DNA from: Mya arenaria
Lineage: Eukaryota; Mollusca; Bivalvia; Myida; Myidae
Assembly (NCBI RefSeq): GCF_026914265.1
Contig: NC_069124.1
Span: 31,953,383-32,017,382, forward strand
Direction: 5' to 3'
DNA length: 64,000 nucleotides
The notes beneath the pieces are model-generated. The model was given only the letters and a program-made list of their open reading frames with translations. It was not told the origin of the DNA and ran no database searches. Shown in pieces: positions 23,099 through 34,212 of this stretch; the first letter of the stretch is position 1; the number at the start of each line of letters is the position of its first letter. The translations under genes were made by a program, and so were the position numbers.

Positions 23099-23154
23099 TG
23101 CTCCAGTGTATGAAAAGTAAACATCTCTAAACTATAAACTTTGAACATGATTTT

Positions 23155-23376
23155 TCACTCATTAAAGGTGACCACAGACTGTACTTTGGCTATGAAATTC
23201 AGTGTTTTTGGTAGTTTGGCTGTAATGTCTTCGAACTGACACTGAAAGGCTGCAACTAGCACTTCGTTTGATACATTGAAGATTCCATCCTGTTCTGTGA
23301 GTAACTGGGATTCCACATCACCCAGGTCAAGTCCTAGAATGGTGGCCGTCATCTCGGTGTTTGGCATGTCAGTAAC
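23155..23376 (-). CDS. RPA-like OB-fold protein, last exon
   Basis: The exon follows an acceptor TATAG| at 23378-23377 and reads V-T-D-M-P-N-T-E-M-T-A to the stop codon at 23155, 74 codons including stop. It joins in phase 0 to the exon at 24215-24436. The sequence 'ATILGLDLGDVESQLL' and following alternates strands and charged loops as in an OB-fold tail. The function is inferred only from the preceding exon, which looks like a replication protein A type single-stranded nucleic-acid binding domain. The downstream flank carries two partial copies of this exon. The gene is not named, since many mollusc loci encode RPA-like OB proteins of unknown role. Confidence 0.6.
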   Translation of the reverse strand, partial: VTDMPNTEMTATILGLDLGDVESQLLTEQDGIFNVSNEVLVAAFQCQFEDITAKLPKTLNFIAKVQSVVTFNE

Positions 23377-24214
23377 CTATATAAATAAAGTAGGGAATAA
23401 CTCCGTTATTAAGCATAAAGGGGTTATGGTTCTTGTACACTGCACTTCCTTTCATTGAGCTCTACCATTGTATGCAGTATATGAAATTCCATCCGGTAGT
23501 TTTCAAGTTATGCACTGGACAAGAAAAAGTAACAAAGGGAAATAACTCTGTCATTAAGCAAACATGGGTTATGGTATTTGTAAACTGTACTTCCTCTAAT
23601 TGAGCTCTACCATTGTTTAAAACTTTATCAAATATAATCTAGTAGTTGTCATAGTATGCTCTGGACAAAGTTTACACTATTAAACTATGGAACAAGGGGA
23701 GATAACTCTGCAACAAATTGACCAAGCGTTATAACCCTTGCAAAGTGCACAACTTCACATTGCTATCTATCTAAGTTGCAAGTTTCAATCAAATTCCTTC
23801 AATTCCTTTAATTCTTTCAAGTAGTTTTTAAGTTAGAGTATGGGACAAATACACTATCGAAATAGTTTACATGCGTAATTGCCAGGGGTAGTATAAACAT
23901 TTCATAAATGAAACGCTTGATGTTGATGGGACATCTTTACCTTAACATGGCCGCTAAAAAAATGAGCGGCTTCCTGAGATGCAATATCATGTTAAATATG
24001 AAGTTTGTCAAATGGATGAAAAGTTAATGGCAACTTTACATCTTGAATGTGACCTTGACAAGTGGACCCTTAAAATGTGTGGGTCGTTGAGATGCACCTT
24101 CATGCTAAAATTCAAGTCTGTGCATTGCAAATAGTTTAGGTAGATCAGAGGATTTGGAAAGGAACTTTTGCTCGAGTACATGTATGTTTGTATGTTCCAA
24201 GATATAGCATTTAC
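23377..24214. repeat. Intron with tandem-core repeat (23390-23860)
   Basis: This 838-bp intron of the RPA-like gene is largely filled by the ~150-bp repeat family of 21405-22345 ('ttatggttcttgtacactg', 'gaaattccatccggtag', 'gggaaataactctg'). The last 300 bases contain 'cctgagatgcaatatcatgtt' and 'gttgagatgcaccttcatgct', related 100-bp repeats. Confidence 0.6.
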
Positions 24215-24436
24215 CTCTATCTTTGTAAATTGTGTTGACGACAGGGATTCCTCATTGTTATATCTCTTGCTGTTGACAACAATATTGGTGATGGCAACAA
24301 CATCCCCCAACACCACAGGCTCTGCTGCAATGTTGCGCCACAGGCTGACTTTCACCTTCCCAGTACGGTCCTCCACCGTAATGGTCCGCACATTCACCTC
24401 TTTGTCATTCACCATTACTGTAGTGGCAACGCTGTC
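24215..24436 (-). CDS. RPA-like OB-fold protein, internal exon
   Basis: The exon lies between acceptor CTTGCAG| (24438-24437) and donor GAG|GTAAAT (24215), 222 nt, phase 0 at both ends. It encodes D-S-V-A-T-T-V-M-V-N-D-K, then 'RTITVEDRTGKVKVSLWR', then 'GDVVAITNIVVNSKRY'. The run of 'V.DRTGKVKVSLW' followed by 'GDVVAITN' is the pattern of an OB-fold of the replication protein A type, which binds single-stranded DNA. Upstream exons were not found with confidence; a donor-bearing candidate first exon is at 26112-26230. The partner role is unknown. Confidence 0.65.
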
Positions 24437-26111
24437 CTGCAAGGAGAAATAACATCGACATCTTTGATGTGGCATAAAGAAGTTTTTGATTGCTTATTTT
24501 CAATCATCATCTTTTATGTATGCCAACATTTGTCTGCCTGTAAAGGGGCATTAAATTTGCACACAAAAAAAAAACGTTAGTTATTACCCTGTCAAATTGT
24601 AACCCTTGCGATGGTAAATAAAAGTGTGTAGTTGAAACACCAATGCGCCCAAAGGGTCTTGTCACAAATAAATTTGACATTTGACCTTGAAGGATGACCT
24701 TGACTGTGTTATGTTACAAATGAATATCTGCAACTTAATGAGATACACATGCATGTCAAGTATCAATTCTGTATCTGCAATAGTTCAAAAGTTGACCTTT
24801 GACATTGAAGGATGACCTTGACCTTCAAATGTTACCACTGAAAATTGGTGGCTCCATCAGGTACACCTACATGCCAAATATGAAGTCACTAGCTGTATTA
24901 GTAGAATATATGACAATTAAGCTTTGTGACATTGAACTTTGACCTGCAACACATAATCTTGGATGTGGTTAGCATTTCTGTAAAATTTAAAAAATCATTT
25001 ATTCATGACGGGAGATATGGATCAGACACGAACATGTGTACGGCTAGACAGACACATAGGGCGAATCCTGTTACACTCTATCCAATAAGCTCTATGTATG
25101 GGTGATGGTATACTTTGTATAACAATTACGCAATCAATTTTTAAGTGTTCACTTTTATATATATTCACTTTGAGAAAACACTTAGAATACACTTTGTGCT
25201 CAATACAGTCCAAAGGACTTAGAATCAAAGAAGCTCGACCAATAAAAATGAAAAAGTTAAAATCAAACTATTGATCAAACACACACTTAACAATTAAAAT
25301 CTCGTTTCCAATATTCAAACACGTGTGATGTAAACACTTGATGAAAAAAGTCACAAGTGCTTCTCAAATACTTGCTTTACAATATTTTAACAATGTATCC
25401 AATACTCCAAACACCTCAAACTATTGATTATCAAACTCTTGATGTAAACAAAATGTTAATTGATTTTTAACCAGTCTTTAATATGTCAAATCAATACATG
25501 TCTGTGAGTGTGAACATCAATAAAAAAATCCCAAATGTACGTGTTTGATAATGGTGGTGGGGGCGAATAGCGCAGTAAAATGATATTATCATTGATAACC
25601 TAAATTTAGCATGCGCACTCGAGTAACGTTAAGTAGAAATGCACGGAATACAACATACATATATAACCCGAGATAAACATAAGGCTTGGTTACGAAATTA
25701 TTCCATGCATGCTAAAATGAACGAAGACGGATCGTTTTTTCCGAAGTCGAATTCACGTAATTTGTGCAAAAATGGTTTGTTTAAAAATGCACAGAGAACA
25801 TCAAACATAAATAACCTACGATAAAAAGAAAACTCAAGTGAATGACAATATATTCAAGTGCATGCAAACGGAACTGCTGATTGTCGATTCGTTGTTGTTG
25901 AACGAGGGCCGAGATTTTACAAAATGGCAGGCTCCGGTGTTGTTGAACGATGCCCAGAGTTTTTGAAAAATGACTGACTTCGGACGCTTTGTAAATTGTG
26001 CAGATATGTCACAAGACAAAAATAACAATGCACTGCTATGATTGTAAAATACTCAACACATACAATAAGAAATTGAAGGAAAAACAATTTGTTATAGTTG
26101 GCTACTTACCA
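24437..26111. repeat. Presumed intron or upstream region with ~120-bp tandem repeat
   Basis: Between 24630 and 25020 three units share 'tttgaccttgaaggatgacc' and 'ttgactgtgttatgtta' or variants. From 25080 to 26110 no exon was recognised; 25834-26028 is open on the minus strand but without a familiar motif. Confidence 0.5.
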
Positions 26112-26400
26112 GATATAGTTTGTGGTTTGTAGAAGAGTTAGCCCGGATTGAAGCTGGCGACGATTCCTCCGCGATATTTTAGTCGAACATTCAAAATGAA
26201 TTGTATATAAATCACTTATGATAACAAACGTTTCTCGACGTTAATTTTTTTTAATTTCCATACGTTTATTTTAATGAAATAACAAAATAGCACGCCCGAC
26301 ACTTCACATTCATGGACTACTTTTAGCCGAAGTACCACAGAATTGGGCGGGTTTTGACAAGCTGGCGGGAAATTCAATGGACTACTTTTATTACCCGGTA
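26112..26400 (-). promoter_or_regulatory. Candidate promoter and first exon of the RPA-like gene
   Basis: Minus strand: TATATCTG|GTAAGT at about 26111 is a strong donor, ending a possible 5' untranslated exon. Further upstream, near 26345-26375, the plus strand has 'gggcgggttttgac' and 'ctggcgggaaatt', close to the E2F site TTTSGCGGGAAA. E2F control is usual for DNA replication genes such as RPA, which fits the OB-fold exons. That this exon splices to 24436 is inference; no coding ATG was identified in it. Confidence 0.35.
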
Positions 26401-26408
26401 CTGCACAA

Positions 26409-26479
26409 TTTGACAGAGGGGTGAGCGCATTCTTTATTGCTTTACACTTAACACAGTCTTGCGCTCACCCCTCTGACAA
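26409..26479. repeat. Small perfect-arm hairpin
   Basis: TGACAGAGGGGTGAGCGCA at about 26410-26428 and its inverted copy (TGCGCTCACCCCTCTGACA, one mismatch) are separated by about 32 bp. The surroundings are AT-rich, so a 19-bp GC-rich stem is unexpected. It could be the remains of a tiny transposon or a structured RNA or DNA element. Confidence 0.6.
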
Positions 26480-27049
26480 TATGTAAAAGCATAAATTACT
26501 ACGAGACAGGATAAATCATTTTTAATACCTTCATTTGACCAAAATGCAAATAATCGAGTTTCAGACTCGCACAATAAATGATTTATTAAGACACATCACA
26601 CATAATAATTGAACTATGCATGTGGAAAACATGATAGATATGGAACTTCTTTCAGCGCGGCATTCTACCTGAATCAAGGGGTCCGCGAAAAAGAGTGTAA
26701 CTCTGAAATATGGTATCAAACATGACTCCAGAGAGTTTGCCTAAAGGCAACTCAAAAACCAACAGGAAATGCCTTTTTAATTTTCATGTATTTAAAAGAA
26801 AAAAAAAATTATATGAAGAATAACTGATTTTTTCTCAAAATTAATGATGTGATAAGAAACATTTGAATTCCTGTCTAAAAATTTTAATCTAAATGCTTTT
26901 GAAATATAGAGTTGCCTACTTAGTGAAAACATGAGTGGCCTTTCGCTACATTGATTTTCAAAAAAAGAGATGATCCTAGAAGTGCTTTCTCTATCATTTA
27001 AAATGCAATATAGACCTTTTAAGTGTTAACAAACCATTTTACAGGAAAG
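26480..27049. repeat. Diverged ~0.8-kb unit or flank
   Basis: 'ggcaactcaaaaaccaacag' near 26745 and 'gaaatgcctttttaattttc' match the body of the units below ('ttcaaaaaccaacagaaaatgcctttt'). It is an old, partial unit without an exon-like block. Confidence 0.5.
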
Positions 27050-28092
27050 TGAGCAGTATATTAAATACATACTTATGGTGAGGTATTGTCACCAGCAGCT
27101 GATGTGAACAAGAGTGCCACTTATTTCAATGTAAAACTTCTACATTGTTAAAACATTAGTATCATAATTAAACAAGCAAATGTTAAACAAATGAATAAAA
27201 GTGGTAATGAACTTATATTCAAAATTTAAAATATGTTCAATAAAGATATATATTCATGTAACAAAAATTATTTCTTATATTATTTTTCACTTTATTATTC
27301 ATATGCCTTTTCTACAGTTAAGTTTATTTTTAACCACAGTTAAACTAAAACAAACAATGCCCCTCCCACCTGTATTATAAATATATATTGATATACATGA
27401 AAAAAGAAATAAACATTTTCAGCTACACAGGTAGGGTTCAAGAAATCTTGGGAAAATGCTGGTGCCTTTTAACATGTTCACTGTAAAATTTCATAAACCA
27501 GCAGAAAATACCTTTTTAATTTTTCGTGTAATTAAAAAAAAAAGATGAATATGAAAATAATTGGATTTTTTTCTCAAAATTATTGATTTGATAATAAACA
27601 TTTAGACCTTTTGTCCACAAATTTTAATCAATTAATGATAAGCTCAAATTATAAAGTGACCTACTTAGTGAAAAAATTAGTCTTTTGCTACATAAAAAGA
27701 TCCTTAAAGCGCAAATTTTATAACTAAAACTTTCTCACTCATTTATAATGCAAAACAGGCTTTTTTACTTTATTCTCAACCATGAAAGCGAGCAAAATAA
27801 TACATATCTTTGTTCAGGATGTTGTTGACAGCAGCCGGTGCGAACAACCTAAATCAAACAGATCATGTAGAAAAGGCAAAGACATTTATAGAACTTTAAA
27901 TGTGAGCTAGGGGACTGATCATAAAAAAAAACAGGAGTGTCCATATGTGAATAACAATGTAAGTCGTTATAAGTCAAATAAGGGGCATAACTCACATTCA
28001 TTAAAGTCCGGAATATGGGCCTTGCTATACATGTGCACATTGCCACTGTTAACATGGGTACAAAGTTTCATACACTACATATCTATGCTCAC
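27050..28092. repeat. Two old units of the exon-bearing tandem array
   Basis: 'aatacatacttatggtgagg' at about 27062 and 'aatacatatctttgttcagg' at 27800 correspond to the donor end of the exon-like block in the newer units. The remainder of the block is lost in both. The diagnostic 'gaaatcttgggaaaatgctg' is at 27446. These are the oldest members of the array. Confidence 0.55.
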
Positions 28093-28210
28093 CTGATTGA
28101 ATCCAGCTATTAAGCCATCGCCTCATCAGTGAGTTGTCTCCCATAGGAAACTCCACTGCAAGGGGCATCCCTTCTGGATGGATGGTTGGACACTTCTGGC
28201 ACCGTGGATG
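28093..28210 (-). CDS. Exon-like block with intact frame, unknown gene
   Basis: Minus strand, acceptor CTTTCAG| at 28211 and donor ATCAG|GTGAGC at 28093, 118 nt. The frame reads HPRCQKCPTIHPEGMPLAVE, then FPMGDNSLMRRWLNSWIQS, with no stop. It aligns with the blocks at 16026, 31308, 34095 and 35533. I do not recognise the protein. Keeping splice sites and frame together suggests a real exon of a minus-strand gene, or a recent relic of one. Confidence 0.4.
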
Positions 28211-28885
28211 CTGAAAGAATTGAAGCAATGCAGTCACATTTTTTCAATAAAAAACTTCTTTATTATTGAAACAAGTATCATAAACATATGAATAAAAAAG
28301 GGTAATAAACAAATATCTTTCAAAATAAGTTAAACATAATTATTATCATTTAAAAAACAAATATGTCACTTAAACTACTTCTTAAAATGTTTTTCACTTT
28401 ATATTTCATAAGCATTTCCTAATGTGAAGTCTATTATGAACCACATTCAAACTAAAACAAAGCCCCCTCCAATGTGCAATATAATCATTATATACTGATA
28501 TACACGAAAAATTAAATAAACATTTTCTGCTACTCAGGTTCGGTTAAGGAAATCTTGGGAAAAATGCTGGTGCCTTTTAGCATTCTCACTGTAAGATTTC
28601 AAAAACCAACAGAAAAAGCCTTTTCAATTTTGGTGTATTTGGAAAAAAAAAAGAATCATTAATTCGAAGAATCATTGATATGTTAAATAAAATAATTGAT
28701 TTAATAAGAACCTTCAAAAATGTAATCCTTATATTTCAATTCATTCATCATAAGGCTATGAAATATAAAGTGACCTACTTTGTGAAAACATTCTTTCAAG
28801 ATGATTTTTTTTTAAAAAACAACAAAGCTGGGCCAAATAGTGCATACAAAAACTTATACAAAATAGTGAGCAAAATAATACATAT
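28211..28885. repeat. Body of ~0.8-kb tandem unit
   Basis: Carries the family markers 'ggttcggttaaggaaatcttgg' (near 28539) and 'aatcattgatatgtt' (near 28670). Plus-strand frames such as 28680-28916 are by-products. Confidence 0.65.
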
Positions 28886-29020
28886 CTTGGTTGATGATGT
28901 TGTCCACATTAGCTAACTCAAACCTGACTGTCAATGTAGCCGTTTTGCGCCTCTTTGCCAACTCCACTGCAAAGGCATCTCTTTCGGTTGGATGGTTGGC
29001 CACTTCAGGTACCGTGGACG
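28886..29020 (-). pseudogene. Exon-like block, unit 1
   Basis: Minus strand. Acceptor TTACAG| before CGTCCACGGTACCTGAAG at 29020. The reading frame RPRYLKWPTIQPKEMP then loses one base relative to neighbours, and the donor is AT rather than GT (CAAG|ATATGT). About 135 nt. Relic. Confidence 0.5.
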
Positions 29021-29690
29021 CTGTAACATTTATATCTATATGAAAAACTGATACAGTAACTTATTTCAAGAAATTAAATAAACAATTGTTAAACATGTGA
29101 ATTAAGTAGTTAAAAACAATTATCAATCAAAATCAATTAAATTATGTTCATTAAACAAATATATTCATCTGAATTAAATGAGTTTAATATTGTTTTGCAC
29201 TCTCATTTCATGAGCCTTTCCAACCATTTTAATTATTAATCACATTTAGACTTATACAAATGAAGCCCCTCCAATGTGAATCATTTTATTTAAAAATATT
29301 ATAATTTGACATGCACCAAAATAAAATAAACATTTTCTGCTACTTGGGTTCGGTTAAGGAAATCTTGGGAAAAATGCTGGTGCCTTTTAGCATTCTCACT
29401 GTAAGATTTCAAAAACCAACAGAAAATGCCTTTTCAGTTTGGATGTATTTGGAAAAAAAAGAATCATTAATTCGAAGAATCATTGATATGTTTAATAAAG
29501 TAATTGATTTAATAAAAACCTTCAAAAATGTAATCCATATATTTAAATTAATTCATCATAAGGCTATGAAATATAAAGTGACCTACTTATTACAATATTC
29601 TTTCAAGATGAATTTTACAAACAACAACAAAGCTGGGCTAAATAGTGCAAACAAAGACTTATACAAATAAGTGAGCAAAATAATACATAT
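29021..29690. repeat. Body of ~0.8-kb tandem unit 2
   Basis: Same markers as the preceding unit; period about 810 bp measured at the 'aaaaatgctggtgcctttta' phrase (28560 to 29370). Confidence 0.65.
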
Positions 29691-29825
29691 CTTTGTTGAT
29701 GATGTTGTCCACATTAGCTAACTCAAACCTGACTGCCAATGTAGCCGCATTGCGCCTCTTCTCCAACTCCACTGCAATGGCATCTCTTCCGGTTGGATGG
29801 CTGGCCACTTCAGGTACCGTGGACG
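29691..29825 (-). pseudogene. Exon-like block, unit 2
   Basis: Minus strand, 135 nt, starts RPRYLKWPAIQPEEMP. One base is missing after MP compared with 31308-31439, which shifts the frame. The donor is AT instead of GT. Relic. Confidence 0.5.
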
Positions 29826-30495
29826 CTGTAACATTGATATTTATATGAAATACTGATACAGTAACTTATTTCAAGAAATTAAATAAACAATTATAAAAGA
29901 TGTAAATTAAGTAGTTAAAAAACAAATATCATTCGAAATCAATTAAATTATGTTTATTAAACAAATATATTCATATGAATTAAATCAGTTTAATATTGTT
30001 TTGCACTTCTATTTCACGAGCCTTTCTTACCAGTTTAATTATTAACCTATATTAGACTTATACAAATGAAGTCCCTCCAATGTGAAACATTTTACAAAAA
30101 AATATTATAATTTGACATACACCAAAATGAAATAAATATTTTCTGCTACCTGGGTTCGGTTAAAGAAATCTTGGGAAAAATGCTGGTGCCTTTTAGCATT
30201 CTCACTGTAAGATTTCAAAAACCAACAGAAAATGCCTTTTAAATTATGGTGTATTTGGAAAAAAAGAATCATTTATTCGAAGAATCATTGATAGGTTTAA
30301 TAAAGTAATAGATTTAATAAGAACCTTCAAAAATGTGATCCATATATTTTAATTATTCATCATAAAGCTATGAAATATAAAGTGACCTACTAAGTGAAAA
30401 CATTCTTTCAAGATGAATTTTACAAACAACAACAAAGCTGGGCTAAATAGTGCAAACAAAGACTTATACAAAAAAGTGAGCAAAATAATACATAT
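29826..30495. repeat. Body of ~0.8-kb tandem unit 3
   Basis: Period about 807 bp to the neighbouring unit. Markers 'ggttcggttaaagaaatcttgg' near 30150 and 'ccaacagaaaatgcctttta' near 30221. Confidence 0.65.
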
Positions 30496-30631
30496 CTTTG
30501 TTGATGATGTTGTCCACATTAGCTTACTCAAACCTGACTGCCAATGTAGCCGCATAGCGCCTCTTCGCCAACTCCACTGCAAAGGGCATCTCTTCCAGTT
30601 GGATGGTTGGCCACTTCAGGTACCGTGAACG
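30496..30631 (-). pseudogene. Exon-like block, unit 3
   Basis: Minus strand, 136 nt, reads RSRYLKWPTIQLEEMPFAVE, then LAKRRYAATLAVRFE and a stop. The donor position is AT. A second frame across the end reads QSGLSKLMWTTSSTK, as in the next block. Confidence 0.5.
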
Positions 30632-31307
30632 CTGTAACATTGATATTTATATGAAAAACTGATACAGTAACTTATTTCAAGAAATTAAATAAACATTTGT
30701 TAAACATGTGAATTAAGTAGTTAAAAAACATATATCATTCAAAATCAATTAAATTATGTTCATTAAACAAATATAATCATCTGATTTAAATCAGTTTAAT
30801 ATTGTTTTGCACTCTCACTTCATGAGCCTTTCCTACCAGTTTAATTATTGACCACGTTTAGACTTATACAAATGAAGCCCCTCCAATGTGAAACATTTTA
30901 TTTAAAAATATTATAATTTGACATAGACCAAAATGAAATAAACATTTTCTGCTACTTGGGTCCGGTTTAAGAAATCTTGGGGAAAATGCTGGTGCCTTTT
31001 AGCATTCTCACTGTAAGATTTCAAAAACCAACAGAAAATGCCTTTCCAATTTTGGTGTATTTGGAAAAAAAAAGAATCATTAATTCGAAGAATCATTGAT
31101 ATGTTTAATAAAGTAATTGATTTAATAAAAACCTTCAAAAATGTAATCCATATACTTTAATTAATTTATCATAAGGCTATGAAATATAAAGTGACCTACT
31201 TATATCAACATTCTTTAAGTTGAATTTTTAAAAACAACAACAACAAAGCTGGGCCAAATAGTGCAATCAAAAACATATACAAAAAAAGTGAGCAAAATAA
31301 TACATAC
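30632..31307. repeat. Body of ~0.8-kb tandem unit 4
   Basis: Period about 806 bp. The minus-strand frame 30911-31138 is a by-product. Confidence 0.65.
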
Positions 31308-31439
31308 CTTGGTTGATGATGTTGTCCACATTATTTTACTCAAACCTGACAATGTAGCCGCATTGCGCCTCCTCGCCAACTCCACTGCAAAGGGCATCTC
31401 TTCCAGTTGGATGGTTGGCCACTTCAGGTACCGTGGACG
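31308..31439 (-). CDS. Exon-like block with intact frame and splice sites, unit 4
   Basis: Minus strand, 132 nt, acceptor TTACAG| before CGTCCACGG and donor CCAAG|GTATGT. A 4-nt deletion relative to its neighbours shifts the end of the block into an open frame: RPRYLKWPTIQLEEMPFAVE, then LARRRNAATLSGLSK, then IMWTTSSTK to the donor. It has no stop codon and a divisible length. It is the best candidate, with 28093-28210, for an expressed member of the family. The gene is unknown. Confidence 0.4.
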
Positions 31440-32086
31440 CTGTAACATTGATATTAATAGGAAAAACTGATACAGTAACTTATTTCAAGAAATTAAAAAA
31501 AACAATTGTTAAACATGTGAATTAAGTAGTTGAAACAATTATCATTCCAAATCAATTAAATTATGTTCATTAAACAAATATATTCATATGAATTTAATCA
31601 GTTTAATATTGTTTTGCACTCTCATTTCATGAGCCTTTCCTACCAGTTGTACAAATGAAGCCCCTCCAATGTGAATCATTTTATTTAAAAATAATATATT
31701 TTGACATACACGAAAATGAAAAAAACATTTTCTGCTACTTGGGTTCGGTTAAAGAAATCTTGGGAAAAATGCTGGTACCTTTTAGCATTCTCACTTTAAG
31801 ATTTCAAAAACCAACAGAAAATGCTTTTCAATTTTGGTGTATTTGGAAAAAAAGAACCATTAATTCGAAGAATCATTGATATGTTTAATAAAGTAATTGA
31901 TTTAGTAAGAAATTTAAAAAATGAAATCCATATATTTTAATAAATACATCATAAGGCTATGAGATATAAAGTGACATACTTAGTGAAAACATTCCTTCAG
32001 GATGATTTTTTTAAAAACAACAACAATGATGGGCCAAATAGTACAAACAAATCTTATACAAAAAAGGTGAGCAAAATAATACATAC
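31440..32086. repeat. Body of ~0.8-kb tandem unit 5
   Basis: Period about 783 bp, slightly shortened. Markers near 31740-31830. Confidence 0.65.
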
Positions 32087-32222
32087 CTTGGTTGATGATG
32101 TTGTCCACATTATTTTACTCAAACCTGACTGCCAATGTAGCTGCATTACGCTTCTTTGCCAACTCCACTGCAATGGACATCTCTTCCGGTTGGATGGTTG
32201 GCCACTTCAGGTACCGTGGACG
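32087..32222 (-). pseudogene. Exon-like block, unit 5
   Basis: Minus strand, 136 nt, canonical acceptor and donor (CCAAG|GTATGT). It reads RPRYLKWPTIQPEEMSIAVE, then LAKKRNAATLAVRFE and a stop. Here the splice sites survive but the frame does not. Confidence 0.5.
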
Positions 32223-32392
32223 CTGTAACATTGATATTGATAGGGAAAAACTGATATTAATTAAACAATTGTTTAACAAGAGCTGTCGTAGGACAGCGCT
32301 TGACTACCTCACTTTGACTTAGAAGTGAATACAATAAATATGTAATATTACCAAGTTTGGTCTCTTTATGTCAAACCTAACTAAAACTAAAA
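32223..32392. repeat. Repeat fragment with 'gagctgtcgtaggacagcgc'
   Basis: From 32276, 'acaagagctgtcgtaggaca' and 'ttagaagtgaatacaataaa' are a known-looking bivalve repeat end, inverted relative to 3810-3893. Confidence 0.5.
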
Positions 32393-33240
32393 CAAGAGAT
32401 GTTTGTCAAACATTACGCCCCCCCCCCCCCCCCCCCCCCTGAGCACCATGTTGTCAGGATTATATGAACAATTGAATGAAATATGCATGGACCGAAATCA
32501 CAGCTGCTTTGTCACTGACATTGGATGCTGTTTAGGCAGTTTTAAGATTATGACCATTCAAAGTGTGAGGATAGACAGTGTTATGACCATGACCTTTGAC
32601 ATCAAAATCCATAGGAGTCATCAGCTAGTCACCAAAAATCTAAATGTCAAGTTTGAGGGCCATGGGTGCAGGCATTGTTGAGTTATCACTTGGACAACCT
32701 TTTACCATTCAAGGTCACTGTGTCATTGACCTTTTGCCCGATGACCCCCCCAAAAATAGGGGTCATGTACTGGTAAGGCCCAACCTCCAAGTCAAGTTTG
32801 AGGGCCATGGGTGCAGGCATTGTTGAGATATCACTCAGACAACCTTTTACCATTCAAGGTCACTGTGACCATGACCTTTTGACTGATGACCCCCAAAAAC
32901 AATAGGGGTCATCTCATTGTCAGGTCCAACCTCCAAGTCAAGTATGAAGGCCATGGGTGCAGGCATTGTCGAGTTATCACTCGGACAAGCTTTAAAATTA
33001 TTTTACCAATAAAGGTCACTGTGACCTTGACCTTTGACCTGATGAGCCCTAAAATCAATAGGGGTCATCTACTGGTCAGGCCCAACCTTCATGTCAAGTT
33101 TGATGACCATACATCTAGGAATTGTTGAGTTATCACTCGGCCAAGCTTTGGTCTACCGACGGACCGCCGGACTGACCTACCGACCGACAATCACATGTGC
33201 AAAGCAATAGACCCCTCTTCTTCGAAGGGGGTCATAATTA
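32393..33240. repeat. Tandem-core element with 'aaggtcactgtgacc' units
   Basis: It starts 'aacaagagatgtttgtcaaa' and ends 'cccctcttcttcgaaggggg' (a hairpin). About four core units of roughly 145-155 bp start near 32580, 32715, 32860 and 33015 and share 'aggggtcat' and 'ggccatgggtgcaggcattg'. A run of about 21 C occupies 32417-32438. Before the end is 'ccgacggaccgccggactgacc'-like sequence in short repeats. Frames 32403-33128 are by-products. Confidence 0.7.
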
Positions 33241-33379
33241 TTGATACATAAGGTGACTTTGATGCTGCCCCCCCACCAGCCTGCCTGAACAATGACGCAA
33301 GTAATTCAAATAACTTGATTTCTCATTATGAAAATGTGGTAAAGAATATACAAATATGCCTTTCAAAAGAAATTAAATA

Positions 33380-33413
<34 letters not shown>

Positions 33414-33975
33414 TTCAAGGGCCATAATTTGTATTTAGGGTTAAAATGGAGTTATGTCCCTTGTTGTAAGATGGTTGTCAATAATTCTGCGAAGTATTAA
33501 GTGCATTGAATGATAGCTATAGAAGTGTTTTTATTAAAATCCCAACTTGCCATAAAATTTAACCTGCCCTAAAACTTAAACCTAAGTCAATCAGGGGCCA
33601 TAACTTGTATTAAGGATAATATCTAGTTATGTAACCAAAATGTATGATGATCCTGAACAACTGTGTGAAGTATTAAGTCAATTGAACGAAGGGTATAGAA
33701 GTTATAGAAGTTATTAATAAATATCCCAATCTGCCCTAAAACTTTAACCAAAGTTCCATAGTCAATCAGGGGCCATAATTTGTATAAAGGGTAATATGTA
33801 GATATCTAACCTCATTATGTGATGGCCATGAACAGCTGTGTGAAGTATTACGTCAATTGAATGAAGGGTATTGGACTTATTGTGAAAATCCCAACTTGCC
33901 CTAAAACTTGAACCGGACGCCGGCGCTTGGGCGAGTAGTATAGCCCTCCTTATTCTTCAAATAGTCGAGCTAAAA
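33241..33975. repeat. Tandem-core element, plus orientation, with AT microsatellite
   Basis: An (AT)n run lies at 33377-33401. Three units of about 180-190 bp share 'gggccataatttgtattta', 'tgtgaagtattaagtcaattga' and 'cccaacttgccctaaaactt'. The end 'gcgcttgggcgagtagtata' with 'gccctccttattcttcaaat' is the mirror of the element at 1385-1790. Confidence 0.65.
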
Positions 33976-34094
33976 ATGATTGATTTTTCAAATTTGAAGG
34001 GGCATAACATGAAAACTGTTAAAGATAACATTGATAAATTAGTGATTGTAAGCATTTTTCTCATCATTCTCATACTCTACATATTTATGCTTAC
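33976..34094. other. Intergenic
   Basis: Nothing recognised. Confidence 0.4.
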
Positions 34095-34212
34095 CTGATT
34101 AAGTCCAGCTATCAGGCCATTGGACATCAGTTAGCCGTCACCCATAGCACACTCCACCGAGTGGGGCATCTCTTCTTGTTGGTTGGTTGGGACACTTTCA
34201 GTACCATTGATG
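34095..34212 (-). pseudogene. Exon-like block of the dispersed exon family
   Basis: Minus strand, 118 nt, donor AATCAG|GTAAGC. In the family frame it reads P-T-N-Q-Q-E-E-M-P-H-S-V-E-C-A-M-G-D-G, then a stop; the opening codons are also out of frame. Its end ('GLIAGLNQ') parallels 28093-28210. Relic. Confidence 0.45.
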
